Of a DNA stretch of 64,000 nucleotides, positions 50,922 to 59,899 are shown piece after piece (position 1 is the first letter of the stretch; every line of letters starts with the position of its first letter). Source of the stretch: Limnohabitans_A sp048020265 (GTDB taxonomy: Bacteria > Pseudomonadota > Gammaproteobacteria > Burkholderiales > Burkholderiaceae_C). A program made the position numbers and the translations under genes. A model generated the notes under the pieces. That model had not been told where the DNA came from and made no database searches. It saw only the letters and a program-made list of their open reading frames with translations. The stretch spans positions 1,302,001-1,366,000 of the forward strand of contig NZ_CP171843.1 in assembly GCF_048020265.1 (NCBI RefSeq), read 5' to 3'.

Positions 50922-51853
50922 GCAAGGGCCTTTTTGAGTGTGAACCCGACGCGCGGGAAATGGACATGGACAGTGCCCGCACGTTCATCGGTGCGGCGCA
51001 GGGTGTAACGGGTACGGGTGGCAGCCACCAGCTCGCCCTCGGTGGGCTCTTGCCCGAAGTTGTCGGCCGCGATCACCACCCGTGTGCCCAGCGCGATGCC
51101 GTGCTCATCCTGGAATACCTCGCCCGGCAAAGCTGCAGGCGTGGCACTGTGGGCCAAGCGCAAAGCCTCCTCTGCGGTGCATGGGCTGGCGCTGCCGTGA
51201 CCGATGGCCTTCATGCGGGCCATCCACGCCTTCACTTCGGGGGTGGCGTCAAAAATGCCGGCCAAGGCGGGCGTGCGCTCCTGCGTGAACCACAGCGGGT
51301 GATACGCCGCGAAGTCGGCCACACAGGGCTGGGCGCCGAACAGGTAATCCTGCCCGTGCAGCATATTGGCCAAACGGCGCAGGTAGCTCTTGTAAGAGCC
51401 GGTCGCGTCTGCAGCTGCCATGCGGGCCGCGCCACCACGCATGGCGGTGCGGTCGGCCACAAAGGCCTGCACAGTGTCAGCGGACGCGCCTGCAAAGACT
51501 TGCGCTACACCCGCAGGCTGGAAGTTGTAGGCCATGGCGGCGGTGAACAAGGCGCTGTCGGCCCACTGCGCCACGATGCGGGCTGCGCCCTTGATGGCTT
51601 CGGGGTAGATCGTAGGTGTGGGGGCGATGTGCTCCAGCACATCGCAGATGAGGGCGGTGTCGCAATACACGTCCGCACCGATCTGCAGCACTGGGGTTTT
51701 GCGGTAACCGCCCGTGAGCGCCGTCAAATCAGGCTTGGGCATGACCATCGGGATGAACACGCTCTTCCAGGCCAGTTGCTTGTGGCCCAGAATCAGCCGG
51801 ATTTTTTCGGCAAAGGGCGAAACCGGGTAGTGGTGCAGGATCAGGTCGGACAT
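50918..51853 (-). CDS. Glutathione S-transferase family protein
   Basis: This 311-residue protein has a thioredoxin-like GST N-terminal domain (about 1-80, YPVSPFAEKIRL and RKTPVLQIG) and a helical C-terminal domain. It continues about 90 residues beyond usual GST length (about 220-311) with a beta-rich end, LGTRVVIAADNFGQEPTEGEL. The role of this extension is not clear. It starts 10 bases after the reductase stop and overlaps the SDR gene, so it belongs to the same message. Confidence 0.85.
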   Translation of the reverse strand: MSDLILHHYPVSPFAEKIRLILGHKQLAWKSVFIPMVMPKPDLTALTGGYRKTPVLQIGADVYCDTALICDVLEHIAPTPTIYPEAIKGAARIVAQWADSALFTAAMAYNFQPAGVAQVFAGASADTVQAFVADRTAMRGGAARMAAADATGSYKSYLRRLANMLHGQDYLFGAQPCVADFAAYHPLWFTQERTPALAGIFDATPEVKAWMARMKAIGHGSASPCTAEEALRLAHSATPAALPGEVFQDEHGIALGTRVVIAADNFGQEPTEGELVAATRTRYTLRRTDERAGTVHVHFPRVGFTLKKALA

Positions 51854-51863
51854 GGCTGAGGCC

Positions 51864-52880
51864 TCAGACCAGTTTGACCAGCTGCTTGCCGAAGTTCTTG
51901 CCTTTGAGCAGACCGAGGAAAGCTTCAGGCGCAGCCGCCAGGCCTTGGGCCACGGATTCGCGGGGGCGCAGTTTGCCGGTGCCGACCAGGGTGCCGAGCT
52001 CTTGCAGGGCTTCGGGCCAGACTTCCATGTGTTCGCTGACGATGAAGCCCTCGATCTTCATGCGGTTGACGAGTATCAGCGCCGGGTTGGCCATGGGCAG
52101 CGGCGCACCGTCGTAGCCAGCGATCATGCCGCACACCGCAATACGGGCGAATGCGTTGGTGCGCAGCATCACGGCGTCGAGCACCATGCCGCCCACGTTC
52201 TCAAAATGGCCGTCGATGCCGTTCGGGCAGGCATCGCGCAGGGCTTTGGACAGGCTCAGGTAGTCCTTGTGTTCCTTGTAGTCGATGCAGGCGTCAAAGC
52301 CCAGTTCCTTGACCACGTAGTCGCACTTGTCTTTGCCGCCGGCGATGCCCACCACGCGGCAGCCCCGGGCCTTGGCCAATGCGCCGTAGGCACTGCCCAC
52401 TGCGCCGCTGGCCGCGCTCACCGTGACGGTCTCACCTGCTTTGGGGGCGATGATTTTGACCAGGCCGTACCAGGCGGTCACGCCGGGCATGCCCACCGCG
52501 CCCAGGTAGTGCGACAGCGGCACATGGGTGGTGTCGACCTTGCGCAGGGCGCCGACCACATTGGCGTCGACCACGCTGTATTCCTGCCAGCCGCCCATGC
52601 CGACCACCTGGTCACCGGCTTTGAATTTGGGGTGGCGGCTGTCCACCACCTCACCCACCGTGCCACCGATCATGACTTCACCCAGCGGCTGCGGTTGGGC
52701 GTAGCTTTTGCTCTCGTTCATGCGGCCACGCATATAGGGGTCCAGGCTCAGGTAGTGGTGGCAAACCAGCACCTGGCCGTCTTGCAGTTCGGGCAAAGGC
52801 AGCTCGACCATTTTGAAATTGTTGACAGTGGCTTCACCTTGCGGGCGGTTGTCCAGAACGATGCGGTGGTTGATGGGCAT
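51864..52880 (-). CDS. NADP-dependent MDR-family reductase (CurA/leukotriene-B4 dehydrogenase type)
   Basis: This is a 338-residue zinc-independent medium-chain reductase. It has the N-terminal sequence NHRIVLDNRPQG, YLSLDPYMRGRM (about 44-55), the nucleotide loop SAASGAVGS (about 153-161) and GIAGG (about 176-180). Related enzymes reduce enone double bonds with NADPH. In this cluster it might act on an unsaturated intermediate, but that is inference. It lies 40 bases downstream of the PaaI-type gene. Confidence 0.92.
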   Translation of the reverse strand: MPINHRIVLDNRPQGEATVNNFKMVELPLPELQDGQVLVCHHYLSLDPYMRGRMNESKSYAQPQPLGEVMIGGTVGEVVDSRHPKFKAGDQVVGMGGWQEYSVVDANVVGALRKVDTTHVPLSHYLGAVGMPGVTAWYGLVKIIAPKAGETVTVSAASGAVGSAYGALAKARGCRVVGIAGGKDKCDYVVKELGFDACIDYKEHKDYLSLSKALRDACPNGIDGHFENVGGMVLDAVMLRTNAFARIAVCGMIAGYDGAPLPMANPALILVNRMKIEGFIVSEHMEVWPEALQELGTLVGTGKLRPRESVAQGLAAAPEAFLGLLKGKNFGKQLVKLV

Positions 52881-52920
52881 AAAGGTCTCCAGTGCGTTGG
52901 AATGGATGAATGAATCGGAC

Positions 52921-53343
52921 TCAGTCGGTCGAGGGTGAAGGGGAATCGCGACGGCTCACGTATTTGAAAGTGCCCGTCGCATGGGCGCACAGCTGGCCTT
53001 GGGCATCGAACACGCTGCCCTCGGTGAACGCCATGCTGCGTGTGCGGTGCTGCAGGTGCCCCTTGCCGACCAGCGCTTGACCCGCAGGCACTTTGGCGGG
53101 GCGCATGAAGGTGGTTTTCATCTCGATGGTGACCACGCCCATTTCAGGGTCCACGCTGCGCGCGGCCGTGGCCATGATCACATCCAGAAAGGTCATGACC
53201 GCGCCGCCGTGCGTGACGTCGAAGGAATTGAAGTGTTCTGGACGCGGCGCAAACAACAGCTCGGACTGGCCGCCTTCGAACTTCTCCAGCGTGAAGCCCA
53301 AATGGTCAACGAACGGAATCCGGGCACCAAATGGGATGCTCAT
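52921..53343 (-). CDS. PaaI-type hotdog thioesterase
   Basis: This 140-residue acyl-CoA thioesterase has the PaaI/hotdog core: LLFAPRPEHFNSFDVTHGGAVMTFLDVIMA, with the catalytic Asn/Asp and HGG. EMKTTFMRPAKV and a final CAHATGTFKYV strand follow. The ATG at 53343 follows the SDR stop by 19 bases; a GTG at 53370 would overlap that stop and cannot be ruled out. It probably releases CoA from dead-end or product acyl-CoAs of the cluster. Confidence 0.88.
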   Translation of the reverse strand: MSIPFGARIPFVDHLGFTLEKFEGGQSELLFAPRPEHFNSFDVTHGGAVMTFLDVIMATAARSVDPEMGVVTIEMKTTFMRPAKVPAGQALVGKGHLQHRTRSMAFTEGSVFDAQGQLCAHATGTFKYVSRRDSPSPSTD

Positions 53344-53362
53344 GTTCAGGTCCGCCAAAGTT

Positions 53363-54154
53363 TCAACCACCGATGATGGCGCTCACGCCACCATCGACGG
53401 CCATCCACTGGCCGGTGATGTGCTTGCCCGCGTCGGATGCATAGAGCACGACCAAGCCCTTCAGGTCTTCGTCATCGCCCAAGCGGCGCAGCGGTGCGCC
53501 TTGGGCCATCTTGTCGGCGCCGAGCTTTTCCAGCAGACCATGGGTCATCTTGCTGGGGAAAAACCCGGGGCAAATCGCGTTGACGGTGATGCCGTGCTCG
53601 CCCCACTCGCCCGCCAGGGCGCGGGTGAAGTTGATGACCGCGCCCTTGGAGGTGTTGTAGGCAATCGTCTTCATCTCCGAAGGGTTGCCCGCCAAACCGG
53701 CGATGGACGCCACGTTCAGGATGCGACCTTTGCCGCGCGGGATGAAGCTTTGCTTGGCCACTTCCTGAGACAAGATGAAATAGCCACGCACGTTCAGGTT
53801 CATGACCTTGTCCCAGGCTTCGACCGGATGGTCTTCGGCGGGTGCCCCCCAGGTCGCGCCCGCGTTGTTGACCAGGATGTCGATCGGGCCCATGCGCTCC
53901 ATCGTCTCAAACGCCAGACGGCGGATGTCTTCTTCCTTGCCGCAGTCGGCCGCGATCCAGCGGGCATCGATGCCTGCGGCCTGCAGCTCGGCAGCGGCCT
54001 CTTCCAGGTCGGCCGCCTTGCGCGAGCTGAGCATGATCTTGGCCCCGGCCTCGCCCAGGGCGTGGGCCATTTGCAGGCCCAGGCCGCGCGAGCCTCCGGT
54101 GACGAGGGCGACTTGCCCCGTCAGGTCAAAAAGTTGCGGAATGGTGCGTGCCAT
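53363..54154 (-). CDS. SDR family oxidoreductase (second copy type)
   Basis: This 263-residue classical SDR has TGGSRGLGLQ (about 19-28), NNAGATWGAP (about 96-105), the catalytic Ser in VASIAG, and YNTSKGAV (about 167-174). It starts MARTIPQLFDLTGQ. It resembles 3-oxoacyl/gluconate-5-dehydrogenase-like SDRs; the substrate is not determined. It is 12 bases downstream of the Dabb gene. It is clearly different in sequence from the other SDR at 50,016, so it is not a recent duplicate. Confidence 0.93.
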   Translation of the reverse strand: MARTIPQLFDLTGQVALVTGGSRGLGLQMAHALGEAGAKIMLSSRKAADLEEAAAELQAAGIDARWIAADCGKEEDIRRLAFETMERMGPIDILVNNAGATWGAPAEDHPVEAWDKVMNLNVRGYFILSQEVAKQSFIPRGKGRILNVASIAGLAGNPSEMKTIAYNTSKGAVINFTRALAGEWGEHGITVNAICPGFFPSKMTHGLLEKLGADKMAQGAPLRRLGDDEDLKGLVVLYASDAGKHITGQWMAVDGGVSAIIGG

Positions 54155-54166
54155 CTTGTACTCCTG

Positions 54167-54472
54167 TTATTCAACGATGTAATCCATGCAGCGGCGCTCT
54201 TTCACGACCGCCTTCATGAAGGGCTTGATGGCCACATGATCGGGGTGATTCTGGTAAGCCGCTAGCACCTGCGCGTCATCGAGCAACATGTGCAACACCA
54301 GGTCGTTGGTGCAGTCCATGCCGGGTGTGGCGGTGGCCACTTCAAAGGTCCGGATGCCGGGCACCACCTGGGCGCAAGACAGCAGCAGGGCTTTGGCCTT
54401 GGCCAGGTTGGTGGCTTTGTCGGCACCTTCGGCCTGCTCGTGCAGGTTCCACATCACGATGTGTCGAATCAT
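54167..54472 (-). CDS. Dabb family (stress-responsive A/B barrel) protein
   Basis: This 101-residue ferredoxin-like A/B barrel starts MIRHIVMWNLHEQA and has the typical LVLHMLLDDAQVLAAYQNHPDHVAI, with the His of the Dabb fold, and a final MDYIVE. Members dimerise and may bind small hydrophobic molecules. The start shares one base with the stop of the acyl-CoA dehydrogenase gene. Its role in the cluster is unknown. Confidence 0.9.
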   Translation of the reverse strand: MIRHIVMWNLHEQAEGADKATNLAKAKALLLSCAQVVPGIRTFEVATATPGMDCTNDLVLHMLLDDAQVLAAYQNHPDHVAIKPFMKAVVKERRCMDYIVE

Positions 54473-56286
54473 CAGAAAGCCTCCTCCGGCAGGTCGGCGC
54501 AGGTCGGGTCACGGCTGCTGACCACGTTCAACCACGCCCCGATTTTGGGCAGTTCGTAGCGGTAGAAGTAGCGGCAGGCGGCGCGGCGGCCTTGCGCGGC
54601 AGGGCTGTCGTCACTGGCTGCGCTGCAGGCCACGTCGAGCCAGATCCAGGCGATCACGGTGTGGCCAAAGGCTTGCAGATACGGCACGGCGTTGGCCAGG
54701 GCCTGCGCAGGTTCGGCACCCGCCCAGGCTTCTTGCGTGGCCTGGCCCACTTGCTTCATGGCATCACGCAAGGCAGCGGCTTCAGGGGCCCAAGCAGTTT
54801 CAGCTTTGGCGGCGGTGGCCAGCATGCGTTCGGCCAGCAATTTCAGGCCCCGGCCGTTTTCCATCAGGACCTTGCGGCCCAGCAAGTCCATGGCCTGGAT
54901 GCCGTGCGTGCCTTCGTGGATCATGTTCAGACGGTTGTCGCGCCAGTACTGCTCCACCGGGAAGTCGCGGGTGTAGCCATAGCCGCCGTGGATCTGGATG
55001 GCCAGGCTGTTGGCTTCCAGACACCATTCGCTGGGAAAGCTCTTGGCAATCGGCGTGAGCACTTCCAGCAGCAGCCGCGCCACATCGGCGTCCTCGGCGG
55101 TGCCGGTGTGCTGCTCGTCCACCAGGCGGGCGCAGTACAAGGCGAGCGCCAGCGCCCCTTCGCTGTAAGCTTTTTGCGCCAGCAGCATGCGCTTGATGTC
55201 AGCGTGCTCGATGATCCGCACCTGGGGCTGGCTCGCATCCTTGCCCCCTGCCCCGGTGGGCCTGCCTTGTGGGCGGTTTTTGGCGTAGTCGAGGCTGGCG
55301 TAATAACCGGCCATGCCCAGCATGGTGGCGGCCATGCCCACACCGATGCGGGCCTCGTTCATCATGTGGAACATGCAGCGCAGGCCTTCGCCGGGCTTGC
55401 CAACCAAGTAGCCCACGGCCCCGGCTTCACCACGCACCGGGTACTTGCCCTCGCCAAAATTCAGCAGCGTGTTGGTCGTGCCGCGCCAGCCACATTTGTG
55501 GTTCAGGCCTGCCAGCGCCACATCGTTGCGCTCGCCTGTCAATTGCCCTTGCGTGTCCACCAATTTTTTGGGCACGATGAACAGCGAGATGCCTTTGACG
55601 CCGGGGACCAGTTGGCCATTGGCGTCGGGAATCTTGGCCAACACCAGGTGGATGATGTTTTCACTCAGTTCGTGCTCACCCGACGAGATCCACATCTTAT
55701 TGCCTTTGAGGCGGTAACGCGGCCCCAAGGCATCAGACTCAAAACCCTCGCCATCGGGTGTGGCGCGGGTCATCACGTCGCTCAGCGACGAGCCCGCTTG
55801 CGGCTCGCTCAGGCACATGGTGCCGGAAAAGCGACCCGAAAATTCGTTGGCTGCAAACACCTTTTTTTGGAGATCGGTGCCGTGCACCATCAGCAAATTG
55901 GCGTTGCCACTGGTCAGCATGCCCGAGCCAATGCTGACCGAGGCCATGGCAAAAAAGGCGTTGGCTGCCGCTTCCACCGTGTAGGGCAGCTGCATGCCGC
56001 CGATCTCGTAGTCTTGCGCGGCGCTCAGCATGCCCGACTCGGCATAGGCCTTGTAGGCCTCGTGCGTGGCTTGGGGCAGGATGACTTTATCACCGTCAAA
56101 GTGGGGCTCTTGCGTGTCCACCAGGCGGTTGAACGGGGCGTATTTTTCACGCGCAATGCGCTCGCAGGTGTCGAGCACCGCGTCAAAGGTTTCCCGGCTG
56201 TGGTCGGCGAAGCGTTCGCGGGACTGCAGGCTTTCGACGTTCAGCCAGTCGTGCAGCAAAAAATCAACAGTGGGGCGCAGGCTCAT
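54472..56286 (-). CDS. Acyl-CoA dehydrogenase with C-terminal extension
   Basis: This 604-residue FAD enzyme forms the 2,3-enoyl-CoA. It is of the long (about 600-residue) type, with an added C-terminal domain (about 470-604), like DmdC and FadE5-type proteins. FAD/substrate signatures are seen in TMCLSEPQAGSSLSD (about 159-173), the segment NKMWISSGEH, and QIHGGYGYTRDFPVEQYWRD near 425. It starts MSLRPTVDFLLHDW. It follows the thiolase gene after a 148-base spacer containing a REP-like element. Confidence 0.94.
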   Translation of the reverse strand: MSLRPTVDFLLHDWLNVESLQSRERFADHSRETFDAVLDTCERIAREKYAPFNRLVDTQEPHFDGDKVILPQATHEAYKAYAESGMLSAAQDYEIGGMQLPYTVEAAANAFFAMASVSIGSGMLTSGNANLLMVHGTDLQKKVFAANEFSGRFSGTMCLSEPQAGSSLSDVMTRATPDGEGFESDALGPRYRLKGNKMWISSGEHELSENIIHLVLAKIPDANGQLVPGVKGISLFIVPKKLVDTQGQLTGERNDVALAGLNHKCGWRGTTNTLLNFGEGKYPVRGEAGAVGYLVGKPGEGLRCMFHMMNEARIGVGMAATMLGMAGYYASLDYAKNRPQGRPTGAGGKDASQPQVRIIEHADIKRMLLAQKAYSEGALALALYCARLVDEQHTGTAEDADVARLLLEVLTPIAKSFPSEWCLEANSLAIQIHGGYGYTRDFPVEQYWRDNRLNMIHEGTHGIQAMDLLGRKVLMENGRGLKLLAERMLATAAKAETAWAPEAAALRDAMKQVGQATQEAWAGAEPAQALANAVPYLQAFGHTVIAWIWLDVACSAASDDSPAAQGRRAACRYFYRYELPKIGAWLNVVSSRDPTCADLPEEAF

Positions 56287-56310
56287 CGGATCGTTCTTTC
56301 ATGGCAATGC

Positions 56311-56368
56311 CCTGTGGGAGCGAGTCCCTGCTCGCGAAGCATTCGGCCGCAGGGGCAGCCTCCCACAG
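56311..56368. repeat. REP-like element, copy 2, with a long inverted repeat
   Basis: CCTGTGGGAGCGAGTCCCTG then CTCGCGAA (56311-56338) matches copy 1 at 40,987. It contains its own hairpin GCGAG/CTCGC. A 9-bp outer pair CTGTGGGAG/CTCCCACAG (56312-56320, 56360-56368) closes a larger stem. It sits between thiolase and acyl-CoA dehydrogenase genes. Confidence 0.7.
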
Positions 56369-56434
56369 AAAAAAGGGGCAGAGAGCATGATGCCCTCTGC
56401 CCCCGTGTGGATCAGCCATCCACGCGACAGTTCA

Positions 56435-57610
56435 TCAGAGCACTTCGAAGATGCCGCAAGCGCCCATGCCGCCGCCAATGCACATGGTCACCGCCACGCG
56501 CTTGGCGCCACGGCGCTTGCCTTCGATCAGGGCGTGGCCAGTCAGGCGCTGGCCGCTCACGCCATAGGGGTGACCCACGGCGATCGCACCGCCATTGACG
56601 TTCAGGCGGTCGGCTGGAATGCCCAGCTTGTCGCGGCAGTACAGCACCTGCACAGCAAAGGCTTCGTTCAGTTCCCACAGGTCGATGTCGTTGACCGTCA
56701 GGCCCAGACGTGCCAAGGCTTTGGGCACGGCATACACCGGTCCAATGCCCATTTCGTCGGGCTCGCAACCGGCCACCGCAAAACCAAGGAATCGGCCCAG
56801 CGGCTTCATGCCGCGTTGCTCGGCCAGTTTTTCGTCCATCAGCACGCAAGCGCCTGCACCATCCGAGAACTGGCTGGCATTGCCCGCCGACACCAGGCCG
56901 CCAGGCAAAGCCGAGCGCAGGCCGCTGATGGCTTCCACCGTGGTGCCTTCGCGCAGACCTTCGTCCTTGCTCACCGTCACTTGCTTGGTGGTCATGCCCA
57001 TGACCTTGTCGATCACGCCCTGTGTGACGGTGATGGGGGCGATTTCGGCGTCGAACAGGCCAGCGGCTTGTGCGGCGCAGGCTTTTTGCTGGCTGGCGGC
57101 ACCGTACTCGTCCATGCGGTCACGGCCGATCTTGTAGCGCTTGGCCACTTGCTCGGCGGTTTGCAGCATGTTCCAGTAGATCTCGGGCTTTTGTTTGGCC
57201 AGCGACAGGTCTTGCAGCATGTGGGTGTTCATCTCTTGCTGCACGCAGGAGATGCTCTCTACGCCACCGGCCACATACACCTGGCCTTCACCCGCGATGA
57301 TGCGTTGTGCGGCCAGGGCGATGGTTTGCAAGCCGGAAGAGCAAAAACGGTTGACGGTCATGCCCGAGACCGAAATGGGCAAACCGGCCTTGAGCGCGAT
57401 CTGGCGGGCGATGTTGGCGCCCGTGGCCCCTTCGGGCGTGGCGCAGCCCATGATCACGTCTTCGACCTCGGCGGCGTCAATGCCAGCGCGGGCCACGGCG
57501 TGCTGAACCGCATGGCCACCCAAGGTGGCGCCGTGGGTCATGTTGAAAGCGCCCTTCCAGCTCTTGGCCAGAGGGGTGCGGGCGGTGGATACGATGACAG
57601 CATTCGTCAT
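56435..57610 (-). CDS. Acetyl-CoA C-acyltransferase (3-ketoacyl-CoA thiolase)
   Basis: This 391-residue thiolase cleaves 3-ketoacyl-CoA with CoA. The nucleophile Cys lies in VNRFCSSGLQT (about 90). The His motif GGAIAVGHPYGVSGQR is near 345, and the second Cys is in CIGGGMGACGIFE near the end. It starts MTNAVIVSTARTPLAKSWKGA. It lies 59 bases after the fadB-type gene on the same strand, with a stem-loop in the spacer. A degradative role is supported by its neighbours; fadA naming would fit the context. Confidence 0.95.
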   Translation of the reverse strand: MTNAVIVSTARTPLAKSWKGAFNMTHGATLGGHAVQHAVARAGIDAAEVEDVIMGCATPEGATGANIARQIALKAGLPISVSGMTVNRFCSSGLQTIALAAQRIIAGEGQVYVAGGVESISCVQQEMNTHMLQDLSLAKQKPEIYWNMLQTAEQVAKRYKIGRDRMDEYGAASQQKACAAQAAGLFDAEIAPITVTQGVIDKVMGMTTKQVTVSKDEGLREGTTVEAISGLRSALPGGLVSAGNASQFSDGAGACVLMDEKLAEQRGMKPLGRFLGFAVAGCEPDEMGIGPVYAVPKALARLGLTVNDIDLWELNEAFAVQVLYCRDKLGIPADRLNVNGGAIAVGHPYGVSGQRLTGHALIEGKRRGAKRVAVTMCIGGGMGACGIFEVL

Positions 57611-57628
57611 GATGGTCCTTTCATGTGG

Positions 57629-57652
57629 GGGACAGAGCTAAAGATCTGTCCC
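57629..57652 (-). other. Stem-loop in front of the thiolase gene
   Basis: A perfect 8-bp stem GGGACAGA/TCTGTCCC (57629-57636, 57645-57652) lies just upstream of the thiolase ribosome-binding site AAAGGA. No T run follows in the direction of transcription. It may be an mRNA processing or stability element. Confidence 0.5.
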
Positions 57653-57669
57653 GCCAAAAATTTAAAAAA

Positions 57670-59781
57670 TCAGTTGAATGTCTTGCCTTCGGCCACCAAA
57701 CGGGCCAACAGGGGCGCGGGTTGCCAGAACTGGGCGTCGTCGTGCGGGTTCTTGGCGAAGCGTTTCATGGCTTCGGCCACGTTGAACAAGCCAATGGTGT
57801 CGGCGTAGATCATGGGGCCGCCGCGCCACAGCGGGAAGCCGTAGCCGGTCAGGTACACCATGTCGATGTCGCTGGCCTTGCTGGCGATGCCTTCTTCCAG
57901 AATGTGGGCAGCTTCGTTGACCAGCGAGAACACCAGGCGCTGCACAATTTCTTCGTCGGAAATCTTGCGCGGCGTGATGCCCAAAGCGGCGCGGTGCTTT
58001 TCGATCATCTCGACCACCACCGGGCTAGGAATCGCATCGCGCTTGCCGGCTTGGTAGTCGTACCAGCCTGCGCCCGTTTTTTGGCCATAACGGCCCATCT
58101 CGCACAGCAGGTCAGCGGTTTTGCTGTACTTGAGGTTCGGTTTTTCGGTGTAGCGACGCTTGCGGATCGCCCAGCCGATGTCGTTGCCGGCCAGATCGCC
58201 CATGCGGAAGGGGCCCATGGCAAAGCCAAATTTCTCGACCGCTTTGTCCACTTGCGCGGGGGTGCAGCCTTCTTCGATCAGGAAACCCGCCTGGCGGCTG
58301 TACTGCTCGATCATGCGGTTGCCGATGAAACCATCGCACACGCCCGAGACCACCGAGGTTTTCTTGATCTTCTTGCCAATCGCCATCACGGTGGCCAGCA
58401 CGTCCTTGCCGGTTTTTTCGCCACGCACCACTTCGAGCAGTTTCATGACGTTGGCGGGGCTGAAGAAGTGCATGCCGACCACGTCTTGCGGACGCTTGGT
58501 GAAGCTGGCGATCTTGTTCACATCGAGTGTGGAGGTGTTGGACGCCAGGATCGCGCCGGGCTTCATCACTTCGTCGAGTTTCTTGAAGACGGCTTCTTTC
58601 ACGCCCATTTCTTCGAACACGGCCTCGATCACCAAGTCAGCCTGACCGATGTCGTCGTAACTCAGCGTGGTGGACAACAGCGCCATGCGCTCGTCGTATT
58701 TTTCTTGCTTGAGCTTGCCTTTTTTGACCTGGGCTTCGTAATTCTTGCGGATGGTGGCAATGCCGCGGTCCAGCGCGTCCTGCTTCATCTCCAGGATCTT
58801 GACCGGGATGCCCGCGTTCAGGAAGTTCATCGAGATGCCGCCGCCCATGGTGCCAGCACCAATGACGGCCACGCTCTTGATCTCGCGCTTGGGCGTGTCT
58901 TCGGGCACGTCGGGGATCTTGCTGGCGGCGCGGTCGGCCATGAAGATGTGGCGCAGTGCGCGGCACTCGGGCGTCATCATCAGGTTCATGAAGATTTCGC
59001 GCTCAAAGACCATGCCGTCTTCAAACTTCTTCTTGGTGGCCGCTTCGACCGCGTCCACGCACTTGGCGGGTGCAGGCAGGTTTTTGGCCATGCCCTTGAC
59101 CATGTTGCGGGCAAACTGGAAGTAAGCATCGCCTTGCGGGTGCTTGCAAGGCAGGTTTTTCACCAGTGGCAGCGGCGAGCCGTCGGCATGCGCTGCGGCC
59201 ACTTTGCGGGCCAGCGCCAGAGCCTCTTCGGGCAGGCTTTCGGCCGACTTCGCCATGGCATCGAACAGCTTTTGGCCAGGCAGCATGGCCAGCATCTCGC
59301 TCTTGATGGCTTCGCCGCTGACGATCATGTTGAGCGCAGGCTCCACACCGATCACGCGGGGCAGGCGCTGCGTGCCACCGGCACCGGGGATCAGGCCCAG
59401 CTTGACTTCGGGCAGCGCAATACTGGCGCCGGGCGCCGCAATGCGGTAGTGGCAGCCCAGCGCCAGTTCCAGACCGCCGCCCATGGCGACCGAGTGGATG
59501 GCTGCCACCACGGGCTTGGCAGAATTTTCGCAAGCGCGGATGACGCTCAGCAAATTGGGTTCCTGGATCGCCTTGGGCGAGCCGAATTCACGGATGTCAG
59601 CACCGCCCGAGAAAGCTTTGCCCGCGCCTGTGATGACGATGGCTTTGACCGATGCGTCGTTGTTGGCTTTTTCCAGACCATCGGTGATGCCGATGCGGGT
59701 GGACAGACCCAGACCGTTGACGGGCGGGTTCATCAACGTGATGACCGCGACATCACCGTGGACTTTGTATTCAGCTGTCAT
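57670..59781 (-). CDS. fadB: Enoyl-CoA hydratase / 3-hydroxyacyl-CoA dehydrogenase (FadB type)
   Basis: This 703-residue bifunctional beta-oxidation enzyme has a crotonase half (about 1-190) with VAMGGGLELALG (oxyanion hole) and LPEVKLGLIPGAGGTQRLPR, which carries the catalytic Glu. The NAD-binding part (about 295-480) contains VIGAGTMGGGI and the catalytic His region FFSPANVMKLLEVV. Two C-terminal 3HCDH domains follow (about 490-690). It starts MTAEYKVHGDVAVITL. It is the first gene of the acyl-CoA cluster, preceded by an operator-like palindrome and the liv genes. Confidence 0.95.
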   Translation of the reverse strand: MTAEYKVHGDVAVITLMNPPVNGLGLSTRIGITDGLEKANNDASVKAIVITGAGKAFSGGADIREFGSPKAIQEPNLLSVIRACENSAKPVVAAIHSVAMGGGLELALGCHYRIAAPGASIALPEVKLGLIPGAGGTQRLPRVIGVEPALNMIVSGEAIKSEMLAMLPGQKLFDAMAKSAESLPEEALALARKVAAAHADGSPLPLVKNLPCKHPQGDAYFQFARNMVKGMAKNLPAPAKCVDAVEAATKKKFEDGMVFEREIFMNLMMTPECRALRHIFMADRAASKIPDVPEDTPKREIKSVAVIGAGTMGGGISMNFLNAGIPVKILEMKQDALDRGIATIRKNYEAQVKKGKLKQEKYDERMALLSTTLSYDDIGQADLVIEAVFEEMGVKEAVFKKLDEVMKPGAILASNTSTLDVNKIASFTKRPQDVVGMHFFSPANVMKLLEVVRGEKTGKDVLATVMAIGKKIKKTSVVSGVCDGFIGNRMIEQYSRQAGFLIEEGCTPAQVDKAVEKFGFAMGPFRMGDLAGNDIGWAIRKRRYTEKPNLKYSKTADLLCEMGRYGQKTGAGWYDYQAGKRDAIPSPVVVEMIEKHRAALGITPRKISDEEIVQRLVFSLVNEAAHILEEGIASKASDIDMVYLTGYGFPLWRGGPMIYADTIGLFNVAEAMKRFAKNPHDDAQFWQPAPLLARLVAEGKTFN

Positions 59782-59813
59782 GCTGGACTTCCTTTGCGTG
59801 AAAAGTTAAAAAA

Positions 59814-59865
59814 GAACGACCGTTCGTTTTTTGCATTTTAGACATAAAAAACAGACCATTTGCAA
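59814..59865 (-). promoter_or_regulatory. fadB promoter with TetR-type palindromic operator
   Basis: A 12-bp palindrome GAACG-ac-CGTTC (59814-59825) flanked by A and T runs lies 33 bases upstream of fadB. Directly upstream is a -10-like TAAAAT (59840-59835) and, with a 19-base spacer, a weak -35 TTGCAA. A repressor bound here would block transcription just after initiation. The palindrome is clear; the promoter boxes are weaker. Confidence 0.55.
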
Positions 59866-59899
59866 AATTCTGTCACCACAGGGACGAGGACAGGACCCT

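Noticed and set aside
54325..56598. A 757-codon plus-strand frame opposite the acyl-CoA dehydrogenase
   Set aside because: It is antisense to a full-length family member and contains no domain signature.
57625..59841. A 738-codon plus-strand frame opposite fadB
   Set aside because: It is a shadow frame produced by codon bias; the fadB reading on the minus strand has all catalytic motifs.
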